Source of the DNA: Myxococcus stipitatus DSM 14675
Lineage (GTDB): Bacteria > Myxococcota > Myxococcia > Myxococcales > Myxococcaceae
DNA: 64,000 bases
NCBI RefSeq assembly: GCF_000331735.1
Contig: NC_020126.1
Location: 4,464,001 to 4,528,000 of the forward strand
Direction of reading: 5' to 3'
A program made the position numbers and the translations under genes. A model generated the notes under the pieces. That model was not told the origin of the DNA. It did not search any database and saw only the letters and a list, made by a program, of their open reading frames with translations. Of the stretch, positions 8,692 to 17,715 are shown piece after piece. Positions within the stretch are counted from its first letter, which is position 1. Every line of letters begins with the position of its first letter.

Positions 8692-9876
8692 TCACGGAGC
8701 GGGCGTCGGAGGCGGCGCCGCCTTCTGCTTCTTCGCGGGCTTGCCGGCGCCGCCGACCCCCTGCTGGCTCTCGGGGGTGGGCGTCGAGGCGTACAGGTTG
8801 TCGCCCAGCGAGTTGACCACCTGGGCGATGGCGCGCTGCGCACGCACGCTGTTGCCCGCCTTGTCGAGGGGCGGCGAGAAGGCCGCGATGGCGTAGCGGC
8901 CCGGCACCACGGCGACGATGCCGCCGCCGACGCCGCTCTTGGCGGGGACGCCCGCCTGGTAGAGCCACTCGCCGGTGTTCTCATACAGACCATTGGTCGC
9001 CATCAGCGCCAGCGTGCGCCGGGCGGTGTCCGCGCTGATGACCCGGTTGCCGGTGAGGGGGTTGATGCCGCCATTGGCCAGCGTGGCACCCATGGTGGCG
9101 AGCTGCTTGGCCGTGACGTTGACGGAGCACTGGCGGGTGTAGACGTCCAGCGCCTGGTCCGCGGGCGAGCCCAGCACGTCGTAGGACTCCAGCAGCGCGG
9201 TGATGGACTGGTTGCGGGTGTTGGTGTCCGTCTCCGACTTGTAGACCTCTTGATTCACCGGGAGGTTGTCACCGGCGAAGGCGTTGAAGTTGTCGCTGAC
9301 CTTCTTCCAGCGCTCCTCCGGCGTCTTGGCCGGAAGCATGCTCACGGAGGTGATGGCGCCCGCGTTGACGAGCGGATTGCCCGCGCGGTGGTCCTTGTTC
9401 ATCTCGATGGCGATGATGGAGTTGAAGGGCTGGCCGGTGGCGTCCACGCCAATCTTGTCCTCGACCTTCTTGGCGCCCACCTCTTCCATCAGGCGCGCGA
9501 GCGTGAAGGGCTTGGAGAGGGATTCGATGGGGAAGGGCGAGGCCGCGTCGCCGACGGTGTAGACCTCTCCATCCACGGTGACGATGGCGAGGCCGAACAG
9601 GCTGGAGTCCACCTTGGCGAGGTACGGGATGTAGTCGGCGTTCTTGCCGTCCTTGGTGCCCTTGAATTGCTGGTGGGCTTTCTGGAGGGCCTGTTGCATC
9701 TCAGCGCCGCTGGGCCGCGCCTCGTCTCCCGGGGCGGGGCGAGCAGCGGGGCTCGGGTCCTGCGCGGGCTGTGTAGAGGATTGGGGACCCGCGCCGAGCG
9801 CGAGGCCGGGGCCGGCGAGCGCCAGCAGGCACGTGGAGAGCAGCCAGCTTCTGCGACGGCGAAGTGCGAGCGTCAT
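8692..9876 (-). CDS. glsA: exported glutaminase
   Basis: The start is placed at ATG 9876, preceded by GGGAGGAG at suitable spacing, giving 394 residues; the frame upstream of that has no coding character. A signal peptide (MTLALRRRRSWLLSTCLLAL, ending LALGA) is followed by a Pro/Ala-rich linker to residue 58. The glutaminase domain (about 60-365, serine-dependent beta-lactamase fold) shows the SxxK nucleophile motif in ESLSKPF (S119, K122), the NPLVNAGAI segment (167-175), DVYTRQCSV and the C-terminal KSGVGGGI. It hydrolyses L-glutamine to glutamate and ammonia, here predicted in the periplasm, which is uncommon since most GlsA proteins are cytoplasmic. The last 25 residues are a Lys/Pro/Ala tail. 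It is transcribed divergently from a PLP decarboxylase. Confidence 0.92.
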   Translation of the reverse strand: MTLALRRRRSWLLSTCLLALAGPGLALGAGPQSSTQPAQDPSPAARPAPGDEARPSGAEMQQALQKAHQQFKGTKDGKNADYIPYLAKVDSSLFGLAIVTVDGEVYTVGDAASPFPIESLSKPFTLARLMEEVGAKKVEDKIGVDATGQPFNSIIAIEMNKDHRAGNPLVNAGAITSVSMLPAKTPEERWKKVSDNFNAFAGDNLPVNQEVYKSETDTNTRNQSITALLESYDVLGSPADQALDVYTRQCSVNVTAKQLATMGATLANGGINPLTGNRVISADTARRTLALMATNGLYENTGEWLYQAGVPAKSGVGGGIVAVVPGRYAIAAFSPPLDKAGNSVRAQRAIAQVVNSLGDNLYASTPTPESQQGVGGAGKPAKKQKAAPPPTPAP

Positions 9877-9922
9877 GTCATCTCCTCCCAGAGACCCGGG
9901 CGCTTGCGAGCGGACACTTGGT

Positions 9923-9956
9923 GCCTGGCCTCGGTGGTTGAGGAGTGGGGCCAGGC
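9923..9956. promoter_or_regulatory. GCCTGGCC inverted repeat between glutaminase and decarboxylase
   Basis: GCCTGGCC (9923-9930) and GGCCAGGC (9949-9956) are perfect 8-base arms separated by 18 bases, lying 47-80 bases upstream of the glutaminase start in the 264-base divergent gap. The position suits an operator shared by both genes or a leader hairpin of glsA. Confidence 0.4.
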
Positions 9957-10140
9957 GCGCCGCGCGGCAACGGCAAGGCACGCGAGCGGGGGAGCCCTTG
10001 CGCTCACGCGTCCATGCAAGGCGTTGCAATCCCTCCCTCGCGTCCAGGCTTCGCGGGAGCGAGGCGACGGCTACCTTGTCCGGCGTCGCCACGCACGGCG
10101 CCTCGCCGGTGTTCGCCGACGAAAGGATGCAGACACAGCC

Positions 10141-12948
10141 ATGCCGGAGCCGATGACCTCGTTGGAAGCAGGGGTCCAAGCCCACTTGTTGTCCGCGGTC
10201 TTCAACCCCGAGCAGGTCCGGCTGGATGTCTGGAATCGGCTGAGGGAGGAGATGACGCGGCTGGAGGCCCGTCAGGCGGAGGGACAGGTCTCACCCGCGC
10301 ACGTGGAGCAGGTGCTGTCGCTCTTCGCGGAGGTCCATCCCATCGAGCGACTCTTCGTGTTCCCGGGAGAGGTCCGCCTGCAGCGACTGGCGGACATGGC
10401 CCGGCGGCACGACGTCGCGGAGCTGGCCGAGGAGGTCCGCCGGCTGGTGGCGCTCCTGAGCCTGCATCAAGACCGCGCGGCGCTGCTGGATGATGGCGAG
10501 ACCGCGCGCGTGGGGGCGGTGGAGCGGGAGGGGCCGCACTACTTCACCACGCTGGTGGTGGACGACATGTCCTCGGCGGACTTCGCGCGGGTGCGCCGAG
10601 GCATCCTGGACGCGCAGCGGGGCGAGCGTCAGTTCGTCCACGAGATGCTCCAGGTCCGCTCCGTCGAGGACGCGCTGGTGGCGGTGCTGGTGAACAATGA
10701 CATCCAGGTCTGCGTCGTCCGCCAGGACTTGCCGCTGCGCTCGCGGGCGCCGGTGAAGCAGCTTCGCGCCGTGCTGGACCCCATCATCGCGGAGGCGGAG
10801 CGGGCGGGCGAGGAGGCGAGCCTGGTGGTGGCCCGGTGGATTCGCCGCCTGCGTCCACAGCTCAACGTGTATCTCATCACCGATGAGTCGCTGGTGGGCC
10901 GGGAGATGCACACCGAGCGGCTCTTCGACCGCGTCTTCTATCGCTACGAGTCCCCGCTCGAGCTGAACGTCACCGTGGTGGCGGGCGTGCGAGCCCGGTA
11001 CCGGACGCCGTTCTTCGACGCGCTGAAGGAGTATGCGTCCAGGCCCATCGGCAACTTCCATGCGCTGCCCATTGCTCGCGGGCACTCGGTCTTCAACTCA
11101 CGCTGGTTGAGGGACATGGGGGAGTTCTACGGGCCCAACCTCTTCATGGCGGAGTCGTCGTCGACGTCGGGCGGGTTGGACTCGTTGTTGGAGCCCACGG
11201 GGTCCATCAAGGAAGCGCAGGAGATGGCGGCGCGGACGTTCGGCTCGCAACACACCTTCTTCGTGACCAACGGCACGTCGACGGCGAACAAGATTGTCCA
11301 TCAGACGTTGTTGCAGCCTGGGGACGTGGTGCTCATCGACCGCAACTGCCACAAGTCGAACCACTACGGGCTGATGCTCTCGGGCGCGCATCCGCTGTAT
11401 CTGGACGCGTATCCGGTGCGGGAGTACGCCATCTATGGCGGCGTGGCGCTGAGCACCCTCAAGGCGAAGCTGCTGGAGCTGAAGTCGGCGGGGCGGTTGG
11501 ACAAGGTGAAGCTGGTGGTGTTGACCAACTGCACCTTCGACGGGCTGGTGTATCACCCGGAGCGGGTGATGGAGGAGTTGCTGGCCATCAAGCCGGACCT
11601 GGCGTTCCTCTGGGATGAGGCGTGGTTCGCGTTCGCCACGTTCATGCCGCTGGCGCGGCAGCGCACGGCGATGTCGGCGGCGAAGCGGCTGGCGGGGCGC
11701 CTGCGGAGCCGGACCTACCGCGAGCAGTACCGGGCCTGGCGCGCGAAGCGGGGGGACGGGGACCCGGTGGTGGGGGCTCGGGCGATGGAGGACCGGCTGA
11801 TGGTGGACCCGGACAAGGTGCGGCTGCGGGTGTATGCGACGCAGTCCACGCACAAGTCCCTGTCCGCGTTCCGGCAGGGGTCCATGCTGCATGTCTGGGA
11901 TGAGGACTTCGAGCGGCGTGCGGTGGCGCCGCTGACGGAGGCGTACTTCACGCATATCACCACGTCACCGAACCATCAGCTGGTGGCGTCGTTGGACCTG
12001 GCGCGGCGGCAGATGGACCTGGAGGGCTTCGCGATGGTGAAGGAGGCCTACCAGCTGTCGATGCGGATGCGGGAGCGGCTGCGAGAGGACCCGATGCTGC
12101 ATCGGTATCTGCGGTTGTTGGACGCGGAGCAGATGGTGCCGAAGGTGTTCCGCGAGTCGGGGTTGAACCGCTACGTGGGGCCGAGTTCCGCGGGGGTGGA
12201 GGACCTGACGCGGGCGTGGAGTCAGGACGAGTTCGTGTTGGACCCCACGAGGATGACGCTCTTCACGGCGCTCACGGGGCGCAATGGCTTCGAGTTCCGA
12301 GGCAAGGTGTTGATGGAGCGCTTGGGCATCCAGGTGAATCACACGTCCATCAACACGGTGTTGTTGAACGCGACCATTGGTGTGACGTGGGGCTCGCTGT
12401 CGTTCCTGTTGGATGGGTTGCGGCAGGAGGTGGAGCGCCTGGAGACGACGTTGGCGCAGGCGACGGGGGTGGAGCGGAAGTTGTTCGAGGCGAAGGTGCG
12501 GTCGATCACCGAGGAGCTGCCGCCGCTGCCGGACTTCAGTGGGTTCCATCCCGCGTTCCAGCCGTCTGGGAGTGTGGGGGAGGGCGACTTGAGGAGCGCG
12601 TTCTACCTGGCGTACCAGGAGGAGAACTGCGAGTTCGTGCCCCTGACGGAAGCGGCCGAGGCCTTGGAGTCAGGGCGTCCGTTGGTGTCGACGCGCTTCG
12701 TGGTGCCGTATCCGCCGGGGTTCCCCATCCTGGTGCCGGGGCAGGAGGTGAGTCCGGGCATCGTGGAGTTCATGACGAAGCTCGACGTGAAGGAGGTCCA
12801 TGGCTACCGGCCGGAGCTGGGGCTGAGTGTCTTCACGGAGTCCGCGCTGGAGCGCGTCGCGGGGGGCGAAGTGCGAAGAGGGCCGGAGCCGCGAGAGACC
12901 GGGTCGCGAGATGAGCCCGGCCACTGGTCGGTGCCCGCGCCGCACTGA
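10141..12948 (+). CDS. PLP-dependent Orn/Lys/Arg decarboxylase family protein, long form
   Basis: The product has 935 residues from ATG 10141; an ATG at 10153 with GGAG just upstream is an equally reasonable start. The long open frame extending leftwards to 7909 is antisense to glsA and the porin and is not coding. Fold type I group III decarboxylase features are clear: FVTNGTSTANK (PLP phosphate region), LIDRNCHKSNHYG, LWDEAWFAF (PLP ring Asp) and the Schiff-base lysine in STHKSLSAF (K572). A C-terminal domain follows. At 935 residues it is about 200 longer than the usual 700-750, mainly from an N-terminal region of about 330 residues that lacks a standard wing domain. It should produce a polyamine or another amine plus CO2; substrate specificity is not readable. 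With glutaminase next door, a role in acid tolerance or amine and nitrogen metabolism is plausible. Confidence 0.88.
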   Translation: MPEPMTSLEAGVQAHLLSAVFNPEQVRLDVWNRLREEMTRLEARQAEGQVSPAHVEQVLSLFAEVHPIERLFVFPGEVRLQRLADMARRHDVAELAEEVRRLVALLSLHQDRAALLDDGETARVGAVEREGPHYFTTLVVDDMSSADFARVRRGILDAQRGERQFVHEMLQVRSVEDALVAVLVNNDIQVCVVRQDLPLRSRAPVKQLRAVLDPIIAEAERAGEEASLVVARWIRRLRPQLNVYLITDESLVGREMHTERLFDRVFYRYESPLELNVTVVAGVRARYRTPFFDALKEYASRPIGNFHALPIARGHSVFNSRWLRDMGEFYGPNLFMAESSSTSGGLDSLLEPTGSIKEAQEMAARTFGSQHTFFVTNGTSTANKIVHQTLLQPGDVVLIDRNCHKSNHYGLMLSGAHPLYLDAYPVREYAIYGGVALSTLKAKLLELKSAGRLDKVKLVVLTNCTFDGLVYHPERVMEELLAIKPDLAFLWDEAWFAFATFMPLARQRTAMSAAKRLAGRLRSRTYREQYRAWRAKRGDGDPVVGARAMEDRLMVDPDKVRLRVYATQSTHKSLSAFRQGSMLHVWDEDFERRAVAPLTEAYFTHITTSPNHQLVASLDLARRQMDLEGFAMVKEAYQLSMRMRERLREDPMLHRYLRLLDAEQMVPKVFRESGLNRYVGPSSAGVEDLTRAWSQDEFVLDPTRMTLFTALTGRNGFEFRGKVLMERLGIQVNHTSINTVLLNATIGVTWGSLSFLLDGLRQEVERLETTLAQATGVERKLFEAKVRSITEELPPLPDFSGFHPAFQPSGSVGEGDLRSAFYLAYQEENCEFVPLTEAAEALESGRPLVSTRFVVPYPPGFPILVPGQEVSPGIVEFMTKLDVKEVHGYRPELGLSVFTESALERVAGGEVRRGPEPRETGSRDEPGHWSVPAPH

Positions 12949-12980
12949 CGGCGGAAGGTTCCGGGCGGGAGGTCTGGGGA

Positions 12981-13007
12981 TGTGGGGCAACGTTCGTCAG
13001 CCCCACA
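12981..13007 (+). terminator. hairpin after the decarboxylase gene
   Basis: TGTGGGGC (12981-12988) and GCCCCACA (13000-13007) form a perfect 8-pair stem with an 11-base loop, 33 bases after the decarboxylase stop and before the toxin gene. The downstream sequence is not T-rich. Confidence 0.5.
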
Positions 13008-13072
13008 CAGTCGGACCCTGTTGGTAGTTCGTTCTTCGAGCGCCTCGATGGAGGGGCTGCTCGGAGGACGTG

Positions 13073-14305
13073 ATGACGCTGACTCGGGTTGCGATCCTGT
13101 GGCTGAGTCTCCTGGGGGTGGGCTGCGCGACGACCCGAGCGGTTCGCCTGGATACAGGAGAGGGCGTGCTTGTTGTTCATGCCTCTCCCAAGAAGGTCAC
13201 GCCCATCGAGGTGAACAGCGCGGAGTTCGAGCGCGTCTTGGTTCAGCTCCTCCTGGAGATGCACCTCTCCGTGAGGACGTCTGCCGAGACGAGCGCCAGA
13301 TTCCAGCGTGTGTCGTGGGGCACGACTCCGAGGCTCGAGGGCGCTGACGATGACGCCTGGTGCTCTCTGCAAGGCGAGCCGGCCGTGTGTCGCGCGCTCC
13401 TGGATGAGGGCTTCAGTTTCCTGGACGCGAGTGCCCGGCGGAGGATGGCGATCTCCTTTGCTTGGGATGGCGTATGGGCTGGCGTGCAGGACGCGGTGAG
13501 GGACGTCGTCAACCCATTGACCCTCAAGGTGATGCTCTCCTCGGCAATGGCGGCCTACATGTTCTTGGTCGTCGCGCCGGAGCCTCTGACCAAGGTCGTG
13601 GCGATTGCCCTGACGACCTACGTCATCGCGTACATCGGCGTGGATGCCTTCCTGAACCTCGTGGAGGGATGGAGACGTCTCTCCGCGGACTCGGAACGGG
13701 CGGTGTCCTTCCAGGAACTGCAGGAGGCGGGGCACCGCTTCGGCGAGGTGATGGGCGCCAATGGCGCACGGGTCCTCATCCTGGCCCTGACCATGGCTTT
13801 GGGAGGTGGCGCCGCGAACATGGCTTCCAAAGGTCCCATGCTCCCAGGGTTTGCTCGTGCGGCGCTGGCGACAGAGACGAACGCGGGTTTCCTGATGTCC
13901 GCGGCCCTCTCGGGCGGCGTCCGTTCCATCTCCGTGTCGAACGGCCTGCTGACCGTGGGGCTTGTGCCGGGGGCTGTCGCCGCGAGTGCCTGGGATGGAG
14001 CGCGGGGCTCGAGCGTTGCTACATCGGCGTTGGGAGATGGCCCGGGGCTGAAGAACGTCTATAACGGGGTGCGAAGCGCGCCTGGCTACCCGCCTGAGTT
14101 CAAGGCTCTTCAGAACGGAACGACCCGACATCGGGTCGCAAACAAGGACCTGCTGGAGAAGCTGCGAGAACTCGAACCAGGCGAATGGACCAAGGTCTAT
14201 CGCGACGGCTGGGCGGGGCCCGATAAGGTGTCACTCCATTACTTCGAGAGTGCATCGGGCAAGGTCTTCAACTTCAAGGTCAAATCAGGGTGGAGCAACC
14301 CATGA
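13073..14305 (+). CDS. sitA: Sit-type lipoprotein polymorphic toxin (SitA5-like)
   Basis: The start is the ATG at 13073, with GGAGG five bases upstream; a GTG at 13070 is too close to it. The 410-residue protein begins with a lipoprotein signal whose lipobox is LGVGC. The N-terminal region (GCATTRAVRLDTGEG, then an IEVNSAEFERVL-like stretch) and a central hydrophobic, Gly/Ala-rich region (about 145-315, including FGEVMGANGARVLILAL) resemble the SitA5 family of myxobacterial toxins, which are lipoproteins passed between cells by TraA/TraB-dependent outer-membrane exchange. The last 85 residues (EPGEWTKVYRDGWAG, HYFESASGKVFNFKVK) form a separate toxin-like domain, possibly a small RNase of RelE/barnase type. 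Its activity is not established. The stop codon overlaps the next start by 4 bases, as expected for a toxin-immunity pair. Confidence 0.75.
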   Translation: MTLTRVAILWLSLLGVGCATTRAVRLDTGEGVLVVHASPKKVTPIEVNSAEFERVLVQLLLEMHLSVRTSAETSARFQRVSWGTTPRLEGADDDAWCSLQGEPAVCRALLDEGFSFLDASARRRMAISFAWDGVWAGVQDAVRDVVNPLTLKVMLSSAMAAYMFLVVAPEPLTKVVAIALTTYVIAYIGVDAFLNLVEGWRRLSADSERAVSFQELQEAGHRFGEVMGANGARVLILALTMALGGGAANMASKGPMLPGFARAALATETNAGFLMSAALSGGVRSISVSNGLLTVGLVPGAVAASAWDGARGSSVATSALGDGPGLKNVYNGVRSAPGYPPEFKALQNGTTRHRVANKDLLEKLRELEPGEWTKVYRDGWAGPDKVSLHYFESASGKVFNFKVKSGWSNP

Positions 14306-14694
14306 ATGAACCCACGCCACCGCGAAGGGTACCGCAAGAGGACCTCTGGTTGCGAGCGGACGACCTCTTTGAGTCGCAGCGACTGGTGGCCATTGCCGCT
14401 CTGGGGATGTGCAATGCCCTGACCCAGAACGCCGTGACTCCCGCCTACGCATGTCATCAGCTTTTCGGGCCAGCCCTGTTGTCGCGCCTGGCCTCGATGA
14501 ACGCGCATCCAGAGCTCCGGCATGCCCTTCATCTGGCGAGTGAGTTCGAGGACGTGGCGGATGTCGCGCCCGACAAGCTGGCGTCGGCGATTGCCGAGGT
14601 CCAGGACAAGCTGCTGGGTGTCCTGCTGGCGCTTGCCCCACCGGAACCCGCCGGAGAGAAGTGGCTCGTGCCGCTGCCTGAGCAGCGGGCTTGA
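14302..14694 (+). CDS. putative immunity protein for the Sit-like toxin
   Basis: The start is ATG 14302, overlapping the toxin stop (ATGA), with GGTGGAG seven bases upstream inside the toxin gene; a GTG at 14290 is less likely. The 130-residue product is predicted soluble and mostly helical, without signal peptide, Cys pairs or a known motif. Its direct coupling to a polymorphic toxin implies that it neutralises the toxin's C-terminal domain in the cytoplasm. SitI immunity proteins are highly diverse, so lack of recognition is expected. The next gene is on the other strand with a 24-base gap. Confidence 0.65.
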   Translation: MNEPTPPRRVPQEDLWLRADDLFESQRLVAIAALGMCNALTQNAVTPAYACHQLFGPALLSRLASMNAHPELRHALHLASEFEDVADVAPDKLASAIAEVQDKLLGVLLALAPPEPAGEKWLVPLPEQRA

Positions 14695-14718
14695 GCCTGC
14701 ACTCGTGTCACCCTCCGC

Positions 14719-17649
14719 TCACACATGCCAGTCGATGGCGCTTGCCGTCTCCTTCGCGACGGGAAGCGCCACGTAGAACGTTGTCCCCAGGCCCGGGCGG
14801 CTCTCCACCCAGACGTGGCCGCCATGGGCATCGGTGATTCCCTTGACGATGGTGAGCCCCAGCCCCGCGCCTTCCTTGCTCCGGCTCCCGGCTTGCCAGA
14901 AGGGCTCGAAGAGGTGGGGCAGGTCCTTCGCCGGTATCCCCGAGCCCGTGTCACGCACCGAGCAGCGGACCATTCCCCCCCAAGGCTCCGCGCTCAGCGT
15001 CACCAGCCCCCCCATCGGCGTGAACTTGAGCGCGTTCCCAATCAGGTTCGAGAAGAGCTGCAGCACCCGGTCTTTGTCGACGAAGACCGCGGGCACTCCC
15101 GGCGCCACCTCCAACTGGAGATGAATGGACCGCGCCTCCGCCAGCGCACGGTGCAGCTCCAACGCATCCTGGAGCAGCGCCTCCGTGGCCTCCGACCTGC
15201 GCTCCACCTTGAGCTTCCCACCCTGCATCCGCGCCACATCCAGCAGGTCCTCGATGAGCGCCGTCGCCCGAGCCACCGCCTTCTGGATGGACACCAGCGG
15301 CCTCGAGTCCGAGGCCCGCTCCTCGGGTGAGCGCTTCATCAGCGTCCCCGTGCTCAGCGCGATGACATTGAGCGGGGACCTCAGGTCGTGCGCCACGATT
15401 CGCAGCACCTCGTCCCGCAGGTGCGTGGCCTGCTCGGACTGCGAATGCAGCGTCGAGTTGTCGATGGCCAGCGCCGCGCGCCGCGCCACCTCCTCGACCA
15501 ACGCCAGGTCCCGAGCCCCATAACGCCGCCCGGACTCCGACATCCCCAGCGCGACCACCCCCACCGTGTGCCCTCGCGCGCTCAGCGGAACGACAATCAT
15601 CGACATGGGCGCAAGCCGCATCATCATCTCCAGATGCCGCGCGTCCTCCGCCGACGACTCCAGCAACTTCAGCGGCACCTCGTTCAACAAGATGGAGTGC
15701 CCTGTCTGGAACACCTCCGCGAGCAGGTGTCCCCGCCGGAAGGGGACCTGCGGATACGCCTCGAACAACGCCTCCAGCAGCCGCGTCTTCTCCGCCGTGG
15801 ACGCATAGCACTCCCGCCGCATCGCCTTCCCCGCCTCGTCAAGCATCGCGATGATGCAGAAGTCGGAGAGCGATGGGACGAGCAGCCGCGACACCGTCGA
15901 CAAGGTCGTCGCCGGGTCCAGGGAGCTCGCGAGCCGAGGGCCCGCCTCGGACAGCATGTGCAAGTCCAACTCCAATCGCTTGCGCTCCGAGATGTCTTGA
16001 ATCTGCGAGATGAAGTGCAGCGGCTTGCCGCGAGAGTCGCGGACGAGTGACGCCGTCAACAGCACATCGACCGAGTGGCCATGCTTGTGCAGATAGCGCT
16101 TCTCGAGCTGATACGTCCCCAGCTCCCCGTTGAGCAGCCGCCGCACGAACCCCATGTCCATCTCCAGGTCATCGGGGTGGGTGATGTCCTGGAAGGTCCT
16201 CGCGAGCAGCTCTTCTCGCGAGTACCCCACCATCGAGCACAGCGCGCTGTTGACCATGAGCAGGTGCCCATCCAGGGCGACCAGGCTGCTTCCAATGGGT
16301 GTGTGCTCGAACGCCGTGCGGAAGAGCTCCTCCCGGTTCCTCCGAGCCTCCTCCGCCCGCACCCGAGCGCTGATGTCTCGCAGGATGACCACCTGCAAGC
16401 GCATCCCATCGACACGAACATCCCCGACGGTCGCCTCCGCCGGGAAGCCCTCCCCACTCTTGCGCAGCCCCACCAACCGGCGCCGCTCCTCCCCCGCGCG
16501 CCCCGCCGGCATCTCCAGCAGCACACGAGGCTCCTGGATGAAGACATCCAGAGGCCGCCCCAGCGCCTCGCTCGCCGAGTACCCGAAGATCCGCTCCGCG
16601 CCCGCGTTGAACAACGTGACGTGTTTCGCTTCGTCGATGGTGAGGATGGCATCGGCCGCGTTGTTGACGATGCCGGAGAAGCGCGCCTCCGAGACCCGCA
16701 GCGACTGCTCCACCTGGCGCTGACGCGAATCCATCCGGGACAGCGCATTCGCGCTGCGCACCAGGATGCCCAGGAACACGGCCACGGTGATGAGCGCGAA
16801 GATGGACGTGCTGAACGGCGCCCCGCGCAGTCCCATCCGCTCGCTGAAGAGCTTCACCCCCCACACGAGCAGCGGCGCGACGACGGCCGCCGGAAGGAGC
16901 CTGCGCGCCATGACGCCGCCCGCGTCCCTCCTGCGCAGCACCCCCATCAGCCCGAGCTCCGGATGGACCGAGAGCACCCCGAGCGCCAGGAGCAGGAGCA
17001 GGAGCGCGGTGTGGACCGCCATCGCGGTGAAGGGGCCAAACGCGACGAGCCCCGGCGGCGGGTCGTGAGAGAGCTCCTCCAGATAGACATACCCGATGAG
17101 CGCCTGGGCGGAGACGAGCGCCACCGTGAACGCCAGCAGCCGGGCCGGATACCACCCCGACCGTGTCCTGACATGGAGCAGTAGGAGCGAGGCCCCCATC
17201 AAGCAGAGGTTCACCGCCGTCATCGGCGACGGCCGTCCCGGGATGGTCGGCGACATTCCCAGCACGGTGCGACGGAAGACGAGCAGGTCGATGCCCAGGT
17301 CCACGCGCCCCACGTACTCGATGACCACGAGCACGCCGACGAGCAGGACGAGCGAGGCCAGACTCCAGCCCACCAACAGGCGGGCGCGGCCCACGGGCCT
17401 CTTGCTCAGCAGCCAGAGCGCCGTCGCCATCGAGAGCAGGGCCAGGGCCGTGTTGGGCATCATCATGCCGGCGCCCGGGATGCTCACGATGCGGACGGCG
17501 CGCTCACTCGCCGTGGCCCACCCCAGCAGCGTCGTGGTCGCCACCAGGATGGCGAGCAGGCTCACGGCGGGGACCAGCCAATCGAGCACCCTGTCGAGCG
17601 GGTGCGAGGAGCCACTGCGTCGCACGGCCGTCATGGTGGAATCGTCCAC
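14719..17649 (-). CDS. membrane histidine kinase with 2 PAS and a GAF domain
   Basis: The 976-residue sensor begins with about eight hydrophobic segments between residues 24 and 300, an integral-membrane sensory region. Then come PAS1 (about 318-430), PAS2 (437-556, with HPDDLEMDM), a GAF domain (570-735), HisKA (744-810; phospho-acceptor H754 in IVAHDLRSP) and HATPase_c (855-967; N box NLIGNALKFTP, G boxes DTGSGIP and GAGLGLTIV). No receiver domain is attached, so a separate response regulator is needed; none lies adjacent. It starts at ATG 17649, with 17634 as an alternative, 66 bases after the RND pump gene on the same strand, and might be cotranscribed with it. The signal is unknown. Confidence 0.93.
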   Translation of the reverse strand: MDDSTMTAVRRSGSSHPLDRVLDWLVPAVSLLAILVATTTLLGWATASERAVRIVSIPGAGMMMPNTALALLSMATALWLLSKRPVGRARLLVGWSLASLVLLVGVLVVIEYVGRVDLGIDLLVFRRTVLGMSPTIPGRPSPMTAVNLCLMGASLLLLHVRTRSGWYPARLLAFTVALVSAQALIGYVYLEELSHDPPPGLVAFGPFTAMAVHTALLLLLLALGVLSVHPELGLMGVLRRRDAGGVMARRLLPAAVVAPLLVWGVKLFSERMGLRGAPFSTSIFALITVAVFLGILVRSANALSRMDSRQRQVEQSLRVSEARFSGIVNNAADAILTIDEAKHVTLFNAGAERIFGYSASEALGRPLDVFIQEPRVLLEMPAGRAGEERRRLVGLRKSGEGFPAEATVGDVRVDGMRLQVVILRDISARVRAEEARRNREELFRTAFEHTPIGSSLVALDGHLLMVNSALCSMVGYSREELLARTFQDITHPDDLEMDMGFVRRLLNGELGTYQLEKRYLHKHGHSVDVLLTASLVRDSRGKPLHFISQIQDISERKRLELDLHMLSEAGPRLASSLDPATTLSTVSRLLVPSLSDFCIIAMLDEAGKAMRRECYASTAEKTRLLEALFEAYPQVPFRRGHLLAEVFQTGHSILLNEVPLKLLESSAEDARHLEMMMRLAPMSMIVVPLSARGHTVGVVALGMSESGRRYGARDLALVEEVARRAALAIDNSTLHSQSEQATHLRDEVLRIVAHDLRSPLNVIALSTGTLMKRSPEERASDSRPLVSIQKAVARATALIEDLLDVARMQGGKLKVERRSEATEALLQDALELHRALAEARSIHLQLEVAPGVPAVFVDKDRVLQLFSNLIGNALKFTPMGGLVTLSAEPWGGMVRCSVRDTGSGIPAKDLPHLFEPFWQAGSRSKEGAGLGLTIVKGITDAHGGHVWVESRPGLGTTFYVALPVAKETASAIDWHV

Positions 17650-17715
17650 TCGATAACCTGGTGCGGGCCGCTCGTGACGGCCAGGGGCACTCCAGCGTCC
17701 AGTCCCCTGGCTGGT

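Noticed and set aside
7909-10140. Upstream extension of the decarboxylase frame by about 740 residues
   Set aside because: It is antisense to the porin and glutaminase genes, with Arg/Val/Gly-rich composition. The decarboxylase fold begins after 10141.
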